Source of the DNA: Bacteroidales bacterium
GTDB lineage: Bacteria; Bacteroidota; Bacteroidia; Bacteroidales; FEN-979
NCBI GenBank assembly: GCA_014860625.1
Contig: JACZJJ010000006.1
Location: 1 to 52,305, forward strand
Length of the DNA stretch: 52,305 bases
Reading direction: 5' to 3'
The notes beneath the pieces are model-generated. The model saw only the letters and a program-made list of their open reading frames with translations. It was not told the origin of the DNA and made no database searches. Below, piece after piece: positions 41,648 to 50,495 of this stretch (position 1 is its first letter; each line of letters starts with the position of its first letter). The position numbers and the translations under genes are program-made.

Positions 41648-43255
41648 TTATCTTACCAGTTCCTGAAAGAGATTGTCATCCTGGATGATCTCCACCGCGC
41701 GCATGACCTCAGGATCCATCTCATTGGCTATCATGTAGAAAGATGTAATGTCGTAAAGCTTTTGGGCGATCAACCCTTTGATCTGTGCCTTGATTAAGGG
41801 TTCCGACGTTGCAAACTGCTCTTCGTTCTTTTCCATTCCAGCCTCTTCTGCCGCTTTGAAGAAAAGTTCCATAAAGGGCTCATCAATCTCAAAACCCGTT
41901 TTGAATGCATTGAAATCAGGGTAGTTGTTCATTAACGACTGCCTGTTTTTATCGACGTAGTCGCTAATCAGCGGATTCACGATATTATTCCTTCGCATAT
42001 CGAGATAGTAATCGGTCAGGTAGGTAGAATCCCACGGAATGAAAACATCGGGCATGATACCACCACCACCGTAGACGGTCCGTCCGTTTGCCGTCTGGTA
42101 TTTCAGCGAGTCGGGAAGCTTGATGCTGTCGGCATGAATTAGTTCCCCCCTGCTGTACCTGTTGGCAAAATCCTTGTAATACTCCTCAACACCATTCTTA
42201 TAAGGCTTTTGGATAAACCTGCCAGATGGTGTGTGATACCTGGCTGTGGTAAGCCTGATCTGGGATGTGTCGGGCAGGTTGTAAGGGCGTTGAACCAATC
42301 CCTTTCCAAAGGAGCGCCTTCCGACGATCAGCCCCCGGTCCCAGTCCTGAACGGCACCAGCAACAATCTCGCTGGAAGAAGCGCTGTTCTCGTTGATCAT
42401 GACCACCAACTTACCCTCTTCAAAATTACCTCTGTAGGTAGAATAGAAGTTCTCTCTCTTACTCCGCATCCCTTCGGTATAAACAAGGATCTTCCCCACG
42501 CCGAGGAATTCGTCGGAGAGTTCAATTGCAGGTGCCATATACCCTCCGGCGTTGTTCCGCAGATCCAGGATCAGGCTCTTCATTCCTTCGCTCTTCAGTT
42601 TTTTAACGGCATCCTGGAATTCCTGAGTTGTGGTAAGGGAGAATCTGTTCAGGTTGATGTATCCGATTTCGGGAGCAATCATGTATACCGCATCAATGCT
42701 GTTGATTGGTATCTTATCCCGTATGATCGCATATTCGAGCAGACCTTTTTTCCCTTTCCGGTAGATCGAGACAACGACCTTTGTTCCTTTTTTTCCCCTG
42801 AGATGGTCAAGAACGAACTGGTTGTTTATATGTTTGCCGACCACATCCTCACCGTCGATCTTTACAATCTTGTCGCCCGAAATAATCCCCAGTTTTTCGG
42901 AGGGACCGCCGGTTAGCGGATGCACCACGACAATCGTGTCCCTGAGTATCTCGAACTGAATTCCAACACCTTCAAAATTCCCCTGGAGTGGTTCATTGGC
43001 ACGTTGCAACTCCTCTTTTGGAATATAAATTGAATGCGGGTCAAGTTCCTTGAGCATTTCAATGATCGCTTTCTCAACCAGTTTGTCCTCATGAACTGAA
43101 TCTACATAGGCATAATCAATAATCTGCAAAGCTACCTGAAGCTTCCTGAGGTTTTCGTCGGGGTAGTTGTTCTGAGCTGCTAAAACCAGGGGGAACAACA
43201 GCAGTAGCATCAGTTTAAACGCTGTTCTATATGGGAAGCAAGAGTCTATTTTCAT
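41648..43255 (-). CDS. S41 family C-terminal processing protease (CtpA-like)
   Basis: Periplasmic serine protease of 535 residues. It has a signal peptide (FKLMLLLLFPLVLAAQNNYP), an N-terminal helical region, a PDZ domain (about 85-175: GVGIQFEILRDTIVVVHPL, KLGIISGDKIVKIDGEDV) and an S41 catalytic domain with YINLNRFSLTT, LILDLRNNAGGYMAPAIEL, the serine in NENSASSSEIVAGAVQD and the lysine in RRSFGKGLVQ. The C-terminal 150 residues are a family extension common in Bacteroidota. Such enzymes trim C-termini of exported proteins. It begins 125 bp from the divergent rhomboid gene, another membrane protease. Confidence 0.93.
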   Translation of the reverse strand: MKIDSCFPYRTAFKLMLLLLFPLVLAAQNNYPDENLRKLQVALQIIDYAYVDSVHEDKLVEKAIIEMLKELDPHSIYIPKEELQRANEPLQGNFEGVGIQFEILRDTIVVVHPLTGGPSEKLGIISGDKIVKIDGEDVVGKHINNQFVLDHLRGKKGTKVVVSIYRKGKKGLLEYAIIRDKIPINSIDAVYMIAPEIGYINLNRFSLTTTQEFQDAVKKLKSEGMKSLILDLRNNAGGYMAPAIELSDEFLGVGKILVYTEGMRSKRENFYSTYRGNFEEGKLVVMINENSASSSEIVAGAVQDWDRGLIVGRRSFGKGLVQRPYNLPDTSQIRLTTARYHTPSGRFIQKPYKNGVEEYYKDFANRYSRGELIHADSIKLPDSLKYQTANGRTVYGGGGIMPDVFIPWDSTYLTDYYLDMRRNNIVNPLISDYVDKNRQSLMNNYPDFNAFKTGFEIDEPFMELFFKAAEEAGMEKNEEQFATSEPLIKAQIKGLIAQKLYDITSFYMIANEMDPEVMRAVEIIQDDNLFQELVR

Positions 43256-43380
43256 GATCTGAATTGTTGAGTGGATAACACCTGAATTAGAGAGGTCAAA
43301 GGTAGGATTTTTTAGGGTAACCCTTCCGGTTCAACCTTTTTCACTAATTTTAACTGCTAAATACGGGAAATATTGCAGCC

Positions 43381-44115
43381 ATGGACCCCGAACGAAACAA
43401 ACTGATACGAAGCCTTTTCTTTCCGATGATATTCGTCCTGATCATCTGGATTATCAAGGCCCTGGAGGTGATACTCGACACTTCTTTTGCCGGGTATGGC
43501 ATGCACCCGATGTCCTGGAAAGGGATTCCGGGTATTCTCTCGATGCCGTTGATTCACAGTGGATGGAAACACCTGTTTGCCAACTCAATACCTCTGTTTC
43601 TGCTGGCGGCTCTACTTTTCTATTCCTATCGGGAAATCGCCTGGAAAGTGCTGATTCTGATCTACCTTCTTTCCGGACTCTGGGTCTGGTTCCTCGGAGA
43701 ACCCGGATCGGTGCATATTGGCGCCAGCGGAGTGGTATACGGTTTGGCAGCTTTTTTATTCACCAGCGGCATCATCCGAAGAGAGAAAGCATTGATGGCA
43801 ATTACTCTGCTGGTAGCCTTTCTTTACGGAGGTCTTATCTGGGGAGTTTTTCCTCAATTCTTCCCAAAGGAGCGAATATCATGGGAAGGACACCTGATGG
43901 GGCTGCTTGCCGGTACAATACTCGCCGTATATTTTCGTAAAGCAGGCCCCCAGCGTCCCCGGCATGAGTGGGAAGACGAAGATTACGACGACGACGATCC
44001 CTTCTCCGGTTACCATCCGGATGATCCCACGGCGCCAAAGCCTCCAGAGCCTCCAAAGCCTCCGGAACCACCGGAGATACGTTATCATTACAGGGGCCCT
44101 GATACAACAAGATAG
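43381..44115 (+). CDS. Rhomboid family intramembrane serine protease
   Basis: Polytopic membrane protease of 244 residues with about six helices. The catalytic serine is Ser116 in VHIGASGVVYGLAAF (the GxSG motif) and the catalytic histidine is His171 in SWEGHLMGLLAG. The early WKHLFANSIPLFLL segment is the family's conserved His/Asn-containing loop. After the last helix there is a cytosolic tail of about 55 residues that is acidic (EDEDYDDDD) and then a proline-rich PKPPEPP repeat. Physiological substrates are unknown. The 3' end overlaps the convergent helix-hairpin-helix gene by 28 bp. Confidence 0.92.
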   Translation: MDPERNKLIRSLFFPMIFVLIIWIIKALEVILDTSFAGYGMHPMSWKGIPGILSMPLIHSGWKHLFANSIPLFLLAALLFYSYREIAWKVLILIYLLSGLWVWFLGEPGSVHIGASGVVYGLAAFLFTSGIIRREKALMAITLLVAFLYGGLIWGVFPQFFPKERISWEGHLMGLLAGTILAVYFRKAGPQRPRHEWEDEDYDDDDPFSGYHPDDPTAPKPPEPPKPPEPPEIRYHYRGPDTTR

Positions 44116-44729
44116 GGCCTTAGCATGATAAAAACAGCACTGTCATAGCTCTTCAATCCTTCCAGTTCCTCTATTTCCATGATGCCTTTATGTTTCTTGC
44201 GGTATAGGGCAATCTCCTTTGCAAACTCATAGGGCATGTAGGGATGAGCGATCAACTCCTTGAATGAGATGACGTTAAGATTCATTTGCTGGATGAGGGT
44301 GGAATCCACCATCAGATATGGCCTGATCGACATGTAACGGTTTGAGTCCATTCCATACACTTCCATCAGCTGTTCGACAGAGGTGAACCCCCCGAGTCTT
44401 TTCCTGTAACCAGTGATCCTTCGCGCAAAAGAGGGTCCGATTCCTCTGAGCCGCTGCAGGTCGAGCGTATCGGCGCGATTCAGTTCCAGCTTAAAGAGAG
44501 GATCTTTGTTGCGGTGGGCCGACTCAGACGAATCAGGTGGCAATGCCGCCCTGAACTGTGACATCTCGATGCTGAGTGTCGAGAACTCAACAGGATTTAA
44601 CCTGACGGCATCCGGGAGATACAACCGAAAGAGATTGACCGACAAAATGATAAGCGTCAGAATAAAGATCCCACGCTGTTCCCCTCTGCTAAATGAGAGA
44701 TAGTGCTTGATGATTTGTGCTGATGTCAT
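44088..44729 (-). CDS. Helix-hairpin-helix (ComEA-like) protein
   Basis: Protein of 213 residues with one N-terminal membrane helix (RGIFILTLIILSVNLFRLYL). Three helix-hairpin-helix-type repeats follow: LELNRADTLDLQRLRGIGPSF (first), a VEQLMEVYGMDSNRY segment, and later LIAHPYMPYEFAKEIALYRK and MEIEELEGLKSYD. The first is the standard ComEA DNA-binding motif. A role in DNA uptake is possible because a comEC gene lies about 6 kb away, but Bacteroidota have several such membrane HhH proteins with no known role. It overlaps the rhomboid gene end by 28 bp. Confidence 0.82.
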   Translation of the reverse strand: MTSAQIIKHYLSFSRGEQRGIFILTLIILSVNLFRLYLPDAVRLNPVEFSTLSIEMSQFRAALPPDSSESAHRNKDPLFKLELNRADTLDLQRLRGIGPSFARRITGYRKRLGGFTSVEQLMEVYGMDSNRYMSIRPYLMVDSTLIQQMNLNVISFKELIAHPYMPYEFAKEIALYRKKHKGIMEIEELEGLKSYDSAVFIMLRPYLVVSGPL

Positions 44730-44766
44730 AATTTTCCTTTTCTTAATTCGCTGCCTTCCTGGTTTC

Positions 44767-46038
44767 TCATCTCAGTATTCGGGCGCCGATCCTGCAGTCG
44801 AGGCATCGTTTTTTATCACAGTATGAATCCTTGAGATGTTTCAACGCCTGGGTAGAAAGGGCATTGTCAACAGGCATCCCAAGTGGAGACCAGGCAGATG
44901 TTATCGCGTTTTTCTCTCCCGGAATCTCTTCCAGTAACGAGAGTGACCGTTCCATATAGTGAGGGTTGCCTTTTTCGGTTCCATACATAAAAAGAAGGGG
45001 TGCGACGCCATTGATCAGAAGAAGAAAAATGGCACTCTCGCCCAGCCGTTTTATCCTGTAGCCTGACTCTCTATCGAAGGTGTAGTGCGAATCCCAGTAT
45101 CTGCTTGCTTGTGCCGGAAGTATCCGAATCCAGTCAGACACCTGCAACTTCTCATGCAGGAGGCTTTGAAAACTATCTGTACGATGGATGATATCAGCGA
45201 GTTGGCTGATTCGGATGGTTGGAAAGTTCCCTGGCCTTAACCGAAGGAATTTCCAGACTCCCTGTTCCAGTGGCATCAGGGAATATTTATCCTTGTAAAA
45301 CAGATAGGTTCGTAGAAGTTCTTTTGGATACGCATCCGAATACCCGGAATTTAGCAACCCGGACTGACCGAACAGCAACGCTTCAAGAACCTGAACCTGA
45401 TCGCGATGACGCTGAAGGATCCGGAGAGGAGCAGACCTGGCAAGCAGCTCAAAAGGGTGAGCGTTGATCTTGTTCCCCATAGCACCGGCAATCACCTGAT
45501 AGGTTAATTCATCCCATCGCTGGTCTGAATGATTTTTCCACTTCCTGAATGTTTCCACCTTTGAACGAAGCCTCTCATAAGCCAATGCAGGAGTCCATAG
45601 TTTGAATACTGCCGGGTCGGCCTCTTTCAGCATGTTTTGACACGGGATCCACCGTTTTTCTGAGAGAAGGGCCTTGTAGGTTGCTGTGAGACGTTCGGGA
45701 AAACTATTCCCGACTTCCAGGCAGGGAATGGGCTGATTTTCAGAACCTATTACCTCCTTATCATACCTATCCACCACGTGAAGAATCACATTGTTATAGG
45801 CTGGATCGGTTTCATGTCCATGGCGAAACCAATCTGATGCATTCAGATGAATCTCCACGTTCCCTGCCCACAGGGTTCCTGCGATCCGGATCCGGGCATT
45901 GAGGAAATCGGGGCCGCCATCCCTGTTGTATTCTCCCGTTTGAACAATTGCAACAGGTTCGCCTGTCACACAAAACAGAGGCTCCCGCAACAACCGGAAC
46001 CGCCACACATAGTGCAGAAAGTCTTCAGACATCATCAT
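44767..46038 (-). CDS. DUF2851 family protein
   Basis: Protein of 423 residues using the ATG triplet run at 46038-46030 (MMMSEDFLHYVWRFRLL); longer in-frame starts at 46062 and 46134 add unconserved sequence. The N-terminal segment with VQTGEYNRDGGPDFLNARIR and WAGNVEIHLNASDWFRHGH is the DUF2851 signature, widespread in Bacteroidota (recalled). The C-terminus has a DSYCDKKRCLDCRIGARIL cysteine motif. Its function is unknown. The gene precedes the helix-hairpin-helix gene by 37 bp on the same strand. Confidence 0.85.
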   Translation of the reverse strand: MMMSEDFLHYVWRFRLLREPLFCVTGEPVAIVQTGEYNRDGGPDFLNARIRIAGTLWAGNVEIHLNASDWFRHGHETDPAYNNVILHVVDRYDKEVIGSENQPIPCLEVGNSFPERLTATYKALLSEKRWIPCQNMLKEADPAVFKLWTPALAYERLRSKVETFRKWKNHSDQRWDELTYQVIAGAMGNKINAHPFELLARSAPLRILQRHRDQVQVLEALLFGQSGLLNSGYSDAYPKELLRTYLFYKDKYSLMPLEQGVWKFLRLRPGNFPTIRISQLADIIHRTDSFQSLLHEKLQVSDWIRILPAQASRYWDSHYTFDRESGYRIKRLGESAIFLLLINGVAPLLFMYGTEKGNPHYMERSLSLLEEIPGEKNAITSAWSPLGMPVDNALSTQALKHLKDSYCDKKRCLDCRIGARILR

Positions 46039-46120
46039 AACCCGGGTTGAATTAATACCCATTAATCGGGTTTTACCCCAAAAGGTAAAAGGTTCTGCAA
46101 AAAAAATCACAAGAATGAAT

Positions 46121-46151
46121 TTGCATACAGTCAATCAAACAAGTATATTTG
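46121..46151 (+). promoter_or_regulatory. Bacteroidota-type promoter for the zapB-like/zapA genes
   Basis: TTG at 46121-46123, a 20-bp spacer and TATATTTG at 46144-46151 match the -33/-7 consensus. It lies 27 bp upstream of the zapB-like gene and may also drive zapA and the structured RNA. Confidence 0.7.
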
Positions 46152-46178
46152 CAATACCAACGCAGGGAAAGTTAAGCT

Positions 46179-46466
46179 ATGGCAAATGTTGAAACGCTTG
46201 TTTCAGAGATAGACCATAAGGTACAAAAAGTGATTGAGCGGTTGCAAAACCTGCAGAGGGAGAATGAACAATACAGACAAGAGATTCATGACCAAAACCA
46301 GATAAACCAGAGACAAAACCAAACCATCGTAGAATTAGAAGAAAAGATAAACCTATTAAAAACAACAAGAAACCTTGAAATAAAGGAAGGGACAGTTGAA
46401 GCGAAAGTAACAATCAATGAACTTTTGCGGGAAATCGACAAATGTATAGGACTCTTGAACAGGTAA
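46179..46466 (+). CDS. Coiled-coil protein (ZapB-like), zapA partner
   Basis: Protein of 95 residues that is almost entirely predicted coiled coil (VIERLQNLQRENEQYRQEI onward, with heptad leucines and very high Gln/Glu/Asn). It lies 19 bp upstream of zapA, an arrangement common in Bacteroidota. By size, composition and place it resembles the small coiled-coil division protein ZapB, which works with ZapA at the division ring. Sequence identity to true ZapB cannot be claimed from what is visible. Confidence 0.7.
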   Translation: MANVETLVSEIDHKVQKVIERLQNLQRENEQYRQEIHDQNQINQRQNQTIVELEEKINLLKTTRNLEIKEGTVEAKVTINELLREIDKCIGLLNR

Positions 46467-46485
46467 ATATAGTGATGCATAGCTG

Positions 46486-46788
46486 ATGAGTGAATTGACA
46501 ATTTCAGTAAAGATTGCTGACAGATCGTATAAACTGGTAATTGCAAACGAGCACGAAGTGCTGTTCAAACAGGCAGCAGAGTTGATAGAGAAGCGGATGA
46601 AAGATTACTCAGGAAGTTATGCATACAAAGACAAACAGGATTTGCTAGCCATGGTGGCTCTTGAATATGCGACCAACTATTTGCAGGACGAACACATGCT
46701 CTCAGAGCATGGACAGAGTCAGGATGACGGTCAGGAAGAGAAGCTAGCGAAGATCGACAAACTTTTAACAGAATACCTGGCAGGATAA
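46486..46788 (+). CDS. zapA: Cell division protein ZapA
   Basis: FtsZ-associated protein of 100 residues that promotes bundling of the division ring. It begins ELTISVKIADRSYKLVI, continues with EVLFKQAAELIEKRMKDY and has the family's helical DKQDLLAMVALEYATNYL stretch. The usual ZapA length is about 95-110. It follows the coiled-coil gene by 19 bp and precedes a structured RNA and then rny. Confidence 0.9.
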   Translation: MSELTISVKIADRSYKLVIANEHEVLFKQAAELIEKRMKDYSGSYAYKDKQDLLAMVALEYATNYLQDEHMLSEHGQSQDDGQEEKLAKIDKLLTEYLAG

Positions 46789-46818
46789 GCCTTTCCGTTC
46801 TTTGAAACCGACGATTTA

Positions 46819-47057
46819 CCCGCATTATTCCCAGCAGTTTGTAAACCTAACATTACAAACATTAGGGCAAAGCTCATAGGCATGTAGAACAGGCCTCTTT
46901 TACTCTCTGCTTTGGTTTGGTACCGGTTCGCCGGGATCATCCCTTGCAGAGAGGATTCCGGTACGCCGGGACGTTGGACGTTCGAAATGACTGGCAGCCC
47001 TATACGTGTCGATTAGAGGTTTATCATTACCTCTTGGGATAGTGCGGGTTTTTTTTT
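46819..47057 (+). ncRNA. Structured RNA between zapA and rny, probable 6S RNA
   Basis: A 313-bp gap holds a long-range closing stem: CCCGCATTATTCCCA (46819-46833) pairs with TGGGATAGTGCGGG (47035-47048) with one bulge, followed by nine T residues (47049-47057), so it doubles as a terminator. Inside are a TAGGGC/GCCCTA stem, a CTCTCTGC/GCAGAGAG stem, and a small hairpin AGAGGT/ACCTCT (47015-47034) next to the closing stem. Size, overall shape and the zapA-rny position fit 6S RNA, the RNA polymerase regulator, but this call rests on structure and recalled gene order only. Confidence 0.6.
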
Positions 47058-47101
47058 CAGCTTCCCTCCTTCAGTCATAAACCAATAAAACTAGAACAGC
47101 T

Positions 47102-48643
47102 ATGGAAATAATGATATACGTTATCGTGGGAGTGGCTGGCATCATTGTTGGCGGGCTGATCACCGGAACAATCCTGAACAAAGCACTGGAAAGAAAACGT
47201 GATTCCCTGCTGAAAGAGGCCATGGACAAAGCCGAAGTCATTAAGAAAGAGAAGATCCTTCAGGCAAAAGAGAAATTTCTTCAGCTAAAATCGGAACACG
47301 AAAAATACATCAACGAAAGAAATGACGAACTCTCAAAAAGTGAAACCAGGTACAGGCAAAAAGAGGTTGCGCTGAACCAGCGGATTGAAGAGTTTTCGAA
47401 GAAGCAGAAAGAGGCTGGCACGATCAAGCAAAACCTCATGAATCAGATGGAGATCGTCAGCAAGAAGCAGACCGATCTGGAAAAAACCATCGCGCAGCAA
47501 ATTGACAAGCTTCAGGCCATCGCCAACTTGTCGGCATCGGAGGCCAAAGAACAGTTGATTGAGACCCTCAAAGAGGAGGCCAGATCCGAAGCCATGATGC
47601 ATGTGAAAGACATTGTAGATGAGGCACGTCTTACCGCCAATACCGAAGCCAAGAAGATCATCATTGAAACTATCCAGCGCACGGCAAGTGAGCATGCGAT
47701 AGAGAATACCGTGGCTGTCTTCAACATCGAGAACGAAGAGATCAAAGGACGAATCATCGGCCGCGAAGGAAGGAATATCAGAACCCTCGAATCTCTGACC
47801 GGGATTGAAATCATTATCGATGACTCCCCGGATGCCATTATTCTCTCAGGGTTCGATCCGGTGCGCAGAGAAATAGCCCGTCAGTCGCTCCACAAACTGG
47901 TTACCGATGGACGGATCCATCCCGCGCGGATTGAAGAGGTGGTTGCCAAAACAAGGAAACAGATCGAGCAGGAGATTATCGAGAACGGGAAGCGGGTTTG
48001 TATCGATCTGGGCATCCACAACCTCCATCATGAGCTGATCCGGATGATTGGCCGGATGAAATACCGCTCGTCGTATGGTCAGAATCTACTGCAACACTCG
48101 ATTGAAGTAGCCAAATTAAGTGCCACCATGGCGGCTGAACTCGGCCTGAACCCAAAAATGGCGAAACGGGCCGGACTGCTTCACGACATCGGAAAAGTTC
48201 CCGACAACGAGCCTGAACTTCCACATGCCATTCTTGGGATGAACCTTGCTGACAAGTTCAAGGAGAAATCTGAAATCATTAATGCCATCGGCGCTCACCA
48301 CGATGAGGTTGAAATGGACAACCTGATATCACCCATCATCCAGGTGTGTGATGCCATTTCGGGAGCTCGTCCCGGCGCCCGCCGCGAAGTGGTGGATGCC
48401 TATATTGAACGGCTCAAACACCTGGAAGAGCTGGCTCTCGGCTACCCTGGAGTGGTTAAAACATACGCCATCCAGGCTGGACGTGAATTACGCGTGATTG
48501 TAGGAGCCGATAAGGTGTCCGACGCCGAAGCCGATCAGCTTTCATTTGACTTGTCGAAAAAAATACAGACTGAGATGACCTATCCCGGTCAGATAAAGAT
48601 CACCGTTATCCGGGAGACAAGATCCATCAGTTTCGCGAAGTAA
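47102..48643 (+). CDS. rny: Ribonuclease Y
   Basis: Membrane-anchored endoribonuclease of 513 residues that starts mRNA decay. In order it has an N-terminal transmembrane helix ([18 protein letters not shown]), a long coiled coil (about 25-190), a KH domain with [19 protein letters not shown], and an HD domain with [15 protein letters not shown] and later [10 protein letters not shown]. The length is normal. It has its own untranslated leader after the structured RNA, and the downstream kinase gene starts 9 bp after its stop. Confidence 0.95.
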   Translation: MEIMIYVIVGVAGIIVGGLITGTILNKALERKRDSLLKEAMDKAEVIKKEKILQAKEKFLQLKSEHEKYINERNDELSKSETRYRQKEVALNQRIEEFSKKQKEAGTIKQNLMNQMEIVSKKQTDLEKTIAQQIDKLQAIANLSASEAKEQLIETLKEEARSEAMMHVKDIVDEARLTANTEAKKIIIETIQRTASEHAIENTVAVFNIENEEIKGRIIGREGRNIRTLESLTGIEIIIDDSPDAIILSGFDPVRREIARQSLHKLVTDGRIHPARIEEVVAKTRKQIEQEIIENGKRVCIDLGIHNLHHELIRMIGRMKYRSSYGQNLLQHSIEVAKLSATMAAELGLNPKMAKRAGLLHDIGKVPDNEPELPHAILGMNLADKFKEKSEIINAIGAHHDEVEMDNLISPIIQVCDAISGARPGARREVVDAYIERLKHLEELALGYPGVVKTYAIQAGRELRVIVGADKVSDAEADQLSFDLSKKIQTEMTYPGQIKITVIRETRSISFAK

Positions 48644-48652
48644 TATCACTCT

Positions 48653-50275
48653 ATGCCAGACCCAAACCCCAAACAGCCCGAAGACAAGCTCCGGTTGATT
48701 GAATTCATGGTGGATCATGCCGCCGAAGGGATTTATATGATTGGGAGGGATGGCAAAATTCTCTATGCCAACAAATCAGCATGTGAAAAACTGGGATATT
48801 CCAGAGAGCAACTGCTTCAAATGGATGCATTTGCTATCGACCCCAATTTCAAACAAGAGAAGATCAAGGAGCTTTGGGAAAAAATCCGGACCCAGTCGGT
48901 TTTTACGATTGAATCTGTTCAGGTGACACAACGTGGGATGGTCATTCCGACAGAAGTGACAATTAATTACCTGAAATATGGAGAAGAGGAGCTGCTCGTG
49001 GCTTTCGTCAAAGACATCAGCGAACGGAAAGAGGAGGAGCACCTAAAAAACATCAGCTATACCATATTCCAGTCATTCAACAAGTCGACCAGCCTCAATA
49101 ACCTTATCCTTAATATTCGTAACGAACTGAGTAAGATTCTGGATACGACCAGCCTTAAGATCATTCTCCGCAACACCAGAACAGGGCAAAACGATCTTTT
49201 TTATGCAAAGGGTGGCAGTATCTCCGTTGCGCCGACCAATCTTCAGGGAACGCTGGCCGGTTGGCTTTTTGAAAAGAAAAAATCCACACTTCTTACCGAT
49301 AACGACATCAGGAAACTCCAGGAGAAGGGCTCCATCCATGCTCAAAATGCCATTCCCACCAGGTGGATTGGAGCGCCCCTCTTTGTAGGCACTGAAGTAA
49401 TGGGTATCATCTCACTTGAAAGTTGGAGCGCTGATGAAAATTTCACCAACCATCACCTCGAAATCATGGAATTTGTCTGTTCTCAGATCTCCCTTTCAAT
49501 CCAGCGCAGGCAATCCGAAGAGGCACTTCGGGTTTCAGAAGCCAACCTGAGGGAGGTCAACAGTTCAAAAGATAAATTCTTCTCTATCATTGCCCATGAC
49601 CTGCGGGGACCATTCAATGCCATTATCGGATTCTCAGAACTTCTGAACTCCGAATTTGATGAGTTCAACGAAACGGAGCAGAAGTCAATGATCCGTAATA
49701 TTCATGAAGCCTCCCTCAGCACCTTCAAATTACTGGAAAACCTGCTGGAATGGTCGAGAATTCAAACCGGACGTACAAAACCCAACCCCGATCTCGTAGA
49801 TCTTAGTACCGTTGTTAACAGCAGTCTGACCTTCCTGAAACCGCAGTCGGAAAAGAAAACCATTAAGGTTTTTTCAACAATCCAGTTTGGGACCATGGCT
49901 TTTTGTGATGAGAATATGATCACAACAGTGATACGAAACCTGATATCCAACGCCATCAAATTCACAAATAGCGGAGGCGAAATTCGGTTATCGGCCATTG
50001 AAAAAGGGAAGACTGTTGAACTGAGCGTTGTGGATAATGGCATTGGTATTCACCCGGAAAATATTGGCAAACTCTTCCAGATTGATGAATCTTTCAAAAC
50101 CGGGGGAACGGAAGGAGAACGCGGAACCGGCCTTGGATTGCTCCTTTGCAGGGAGTTCATCGAACTCAATGATGGAAAGATCTGGGTAACGAGTGTTCCC
50201 GGAAAAGGCAGCAAGTTCTGCATTTCCCTGCCAGTAGCTCACCAACCAATGCGCCAAGAAAAGGACCCACTATGA
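48653..50275 (+). CDS. PAS-GAF sensor histidine kinase
   Basis: Soluble histidine kinase of 540 residues. A PAS domain covers about 10-130 (AAEGIYMIGRDGKILYANKS, FVKDISERKEEEHL), a GAF domain about 140-285 (IGAPLFVGTEVMGIISLESW), HisKA has His315 in IIAHDLRGPFNAIIGFSE, and the ATPase domain has NLISNAIKFTNSGG, VVDNGIGIHPENI and GTGLGLLLCREFIE. It resembles the C-terminal half of the DUF1638-kinase at 32870. No regulator gene is adjacent. It follows rny by 9 bp and may be cotranscribed. Confidence 0.9.
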   Translation: MPDPNPKQPEDKLRLIEFMVDHAAEGIYMIGRDGKILYANKSACEKLGYSREQLLQMDAFAIDPNFKQEKIKELWEKIRTQSVFTIESVQVTQRGMVIPTEVTINYLKYGEEELLVAFVKDISERKEEEHLKNISYTIFQSFNKSTSLNNLILNIRNELSKILDTTSLKIILRNTRTGQNDLFYAKGGSISVAPTNLQGTLAGWLFEKKKSTLLTDNDIRKLQEKGSIHAQNAIPTRWIGAPLFVGTEVMGIISLESWSADENFTNHHLEIMEFVCSQISLSIQRRQSEEALRVSEANLREVNSSKDKFFSIIAHDLRGPFNAIIGFSELLNSEFDEFNETEQKSMIRNIHEASLSTFKLLENLLEWSRIQTGRTKPNPDLVDLSTVVNSSLTFLKPQSEKKTIKVFSTIQFGTMAFCDENMITTVIRNLISNAIKFTNSGGEIRLSAIEKGKTVELSVVDNGIGIHPENIGKLFQIDESFKTGGTEGERGTGLGLLLCREFIELNDGKIWVTSVPGKGSKFCISLPVAHQPMRQEKDPL

Positions 50276-50314
50276 TGCCGGTGATGATAAGGAAAAGGTC
50301 CATAAAAAAGTTTA

Positions 50315-50344
50315 TTGCAAATTAATAAAAAAGAATTAAATTTG
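50315..50344 (+). promoter_or_regulatory. Bacteroidota-type promoter for tRNA-Asp
   Basis: TTG at 50315-50317, a 19-bp spacer and TAAATTTG at 50337-50344 match the -33/-7 consensus and lie just 13 bp upstream of the tRNA. Confidence 0.8.
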
Positions 50345-50357
50345 CACCTCTAATTAC

Positions 50358-50431
50358 GGTCTGGTAGTTCAGTTGGTTAGAATGCCGCCCTGTCACGGCG
50401 GAGGTCGCGAGTTCGAGTCTCGTCCAGACCG
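50358..50431 (+). tRNA. tRNA-Asp (GUC)
   Basis: Complete cloverleaf: acceptor GGTCTGG/CCAGACC, anticodon stem CCGCC/GGCGG around loop CTGTCAC with anticodon GTC, a T-arm with GAGTTCGAGTCTC, and discriminator G. CCA is not encoded. It has its own promoter and terminator. Confidence 0.97.
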
Positions 50432-50438
50432 CAGAAGA

Positions 50439-50460
50439 AGCCCTCACAGAGGGCTTTTTT
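50439..50460 (+). terminator. Rho-independent terminator after tRNA-Asp
   Basis: AGCCCTC, a 3-base loop, GAGGGCT and then a T-run ending near 50461. It starts 7 bp after the tRNA. Confidence 0.9.
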
Positions 50461-50461
50461 T

Positions 50462-50495
50462 ATGCCGCCCTGTCACGGTCCCGAGGACTCGGGAC
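50462..50495. repeat. tRNA-Asp fragment copy plus inverted repeat at comEC end
   Basis: ATGCCGCCCTGTCACGG at 50462-50478 repeats 17 bases of the tRNA-Asp anticodon arm found at about 50382-50398. It runs into a perfect inverted repeat, GTCCCGAG, GA, CTCGGGAC at 50478-50495. The block covers the comEC stop codon (50473-50475) and its last few codons. Confidence 0.75.

Noticed and set aside
50358-50478. Integration (att) site of a mobile element at tRNA-Asp
   Set aside because: The repeated segment covers the anticodon arm, not the tRNA 3' end, lies only about 80 bp away, and no integrase or element genes are between or beside the copies.
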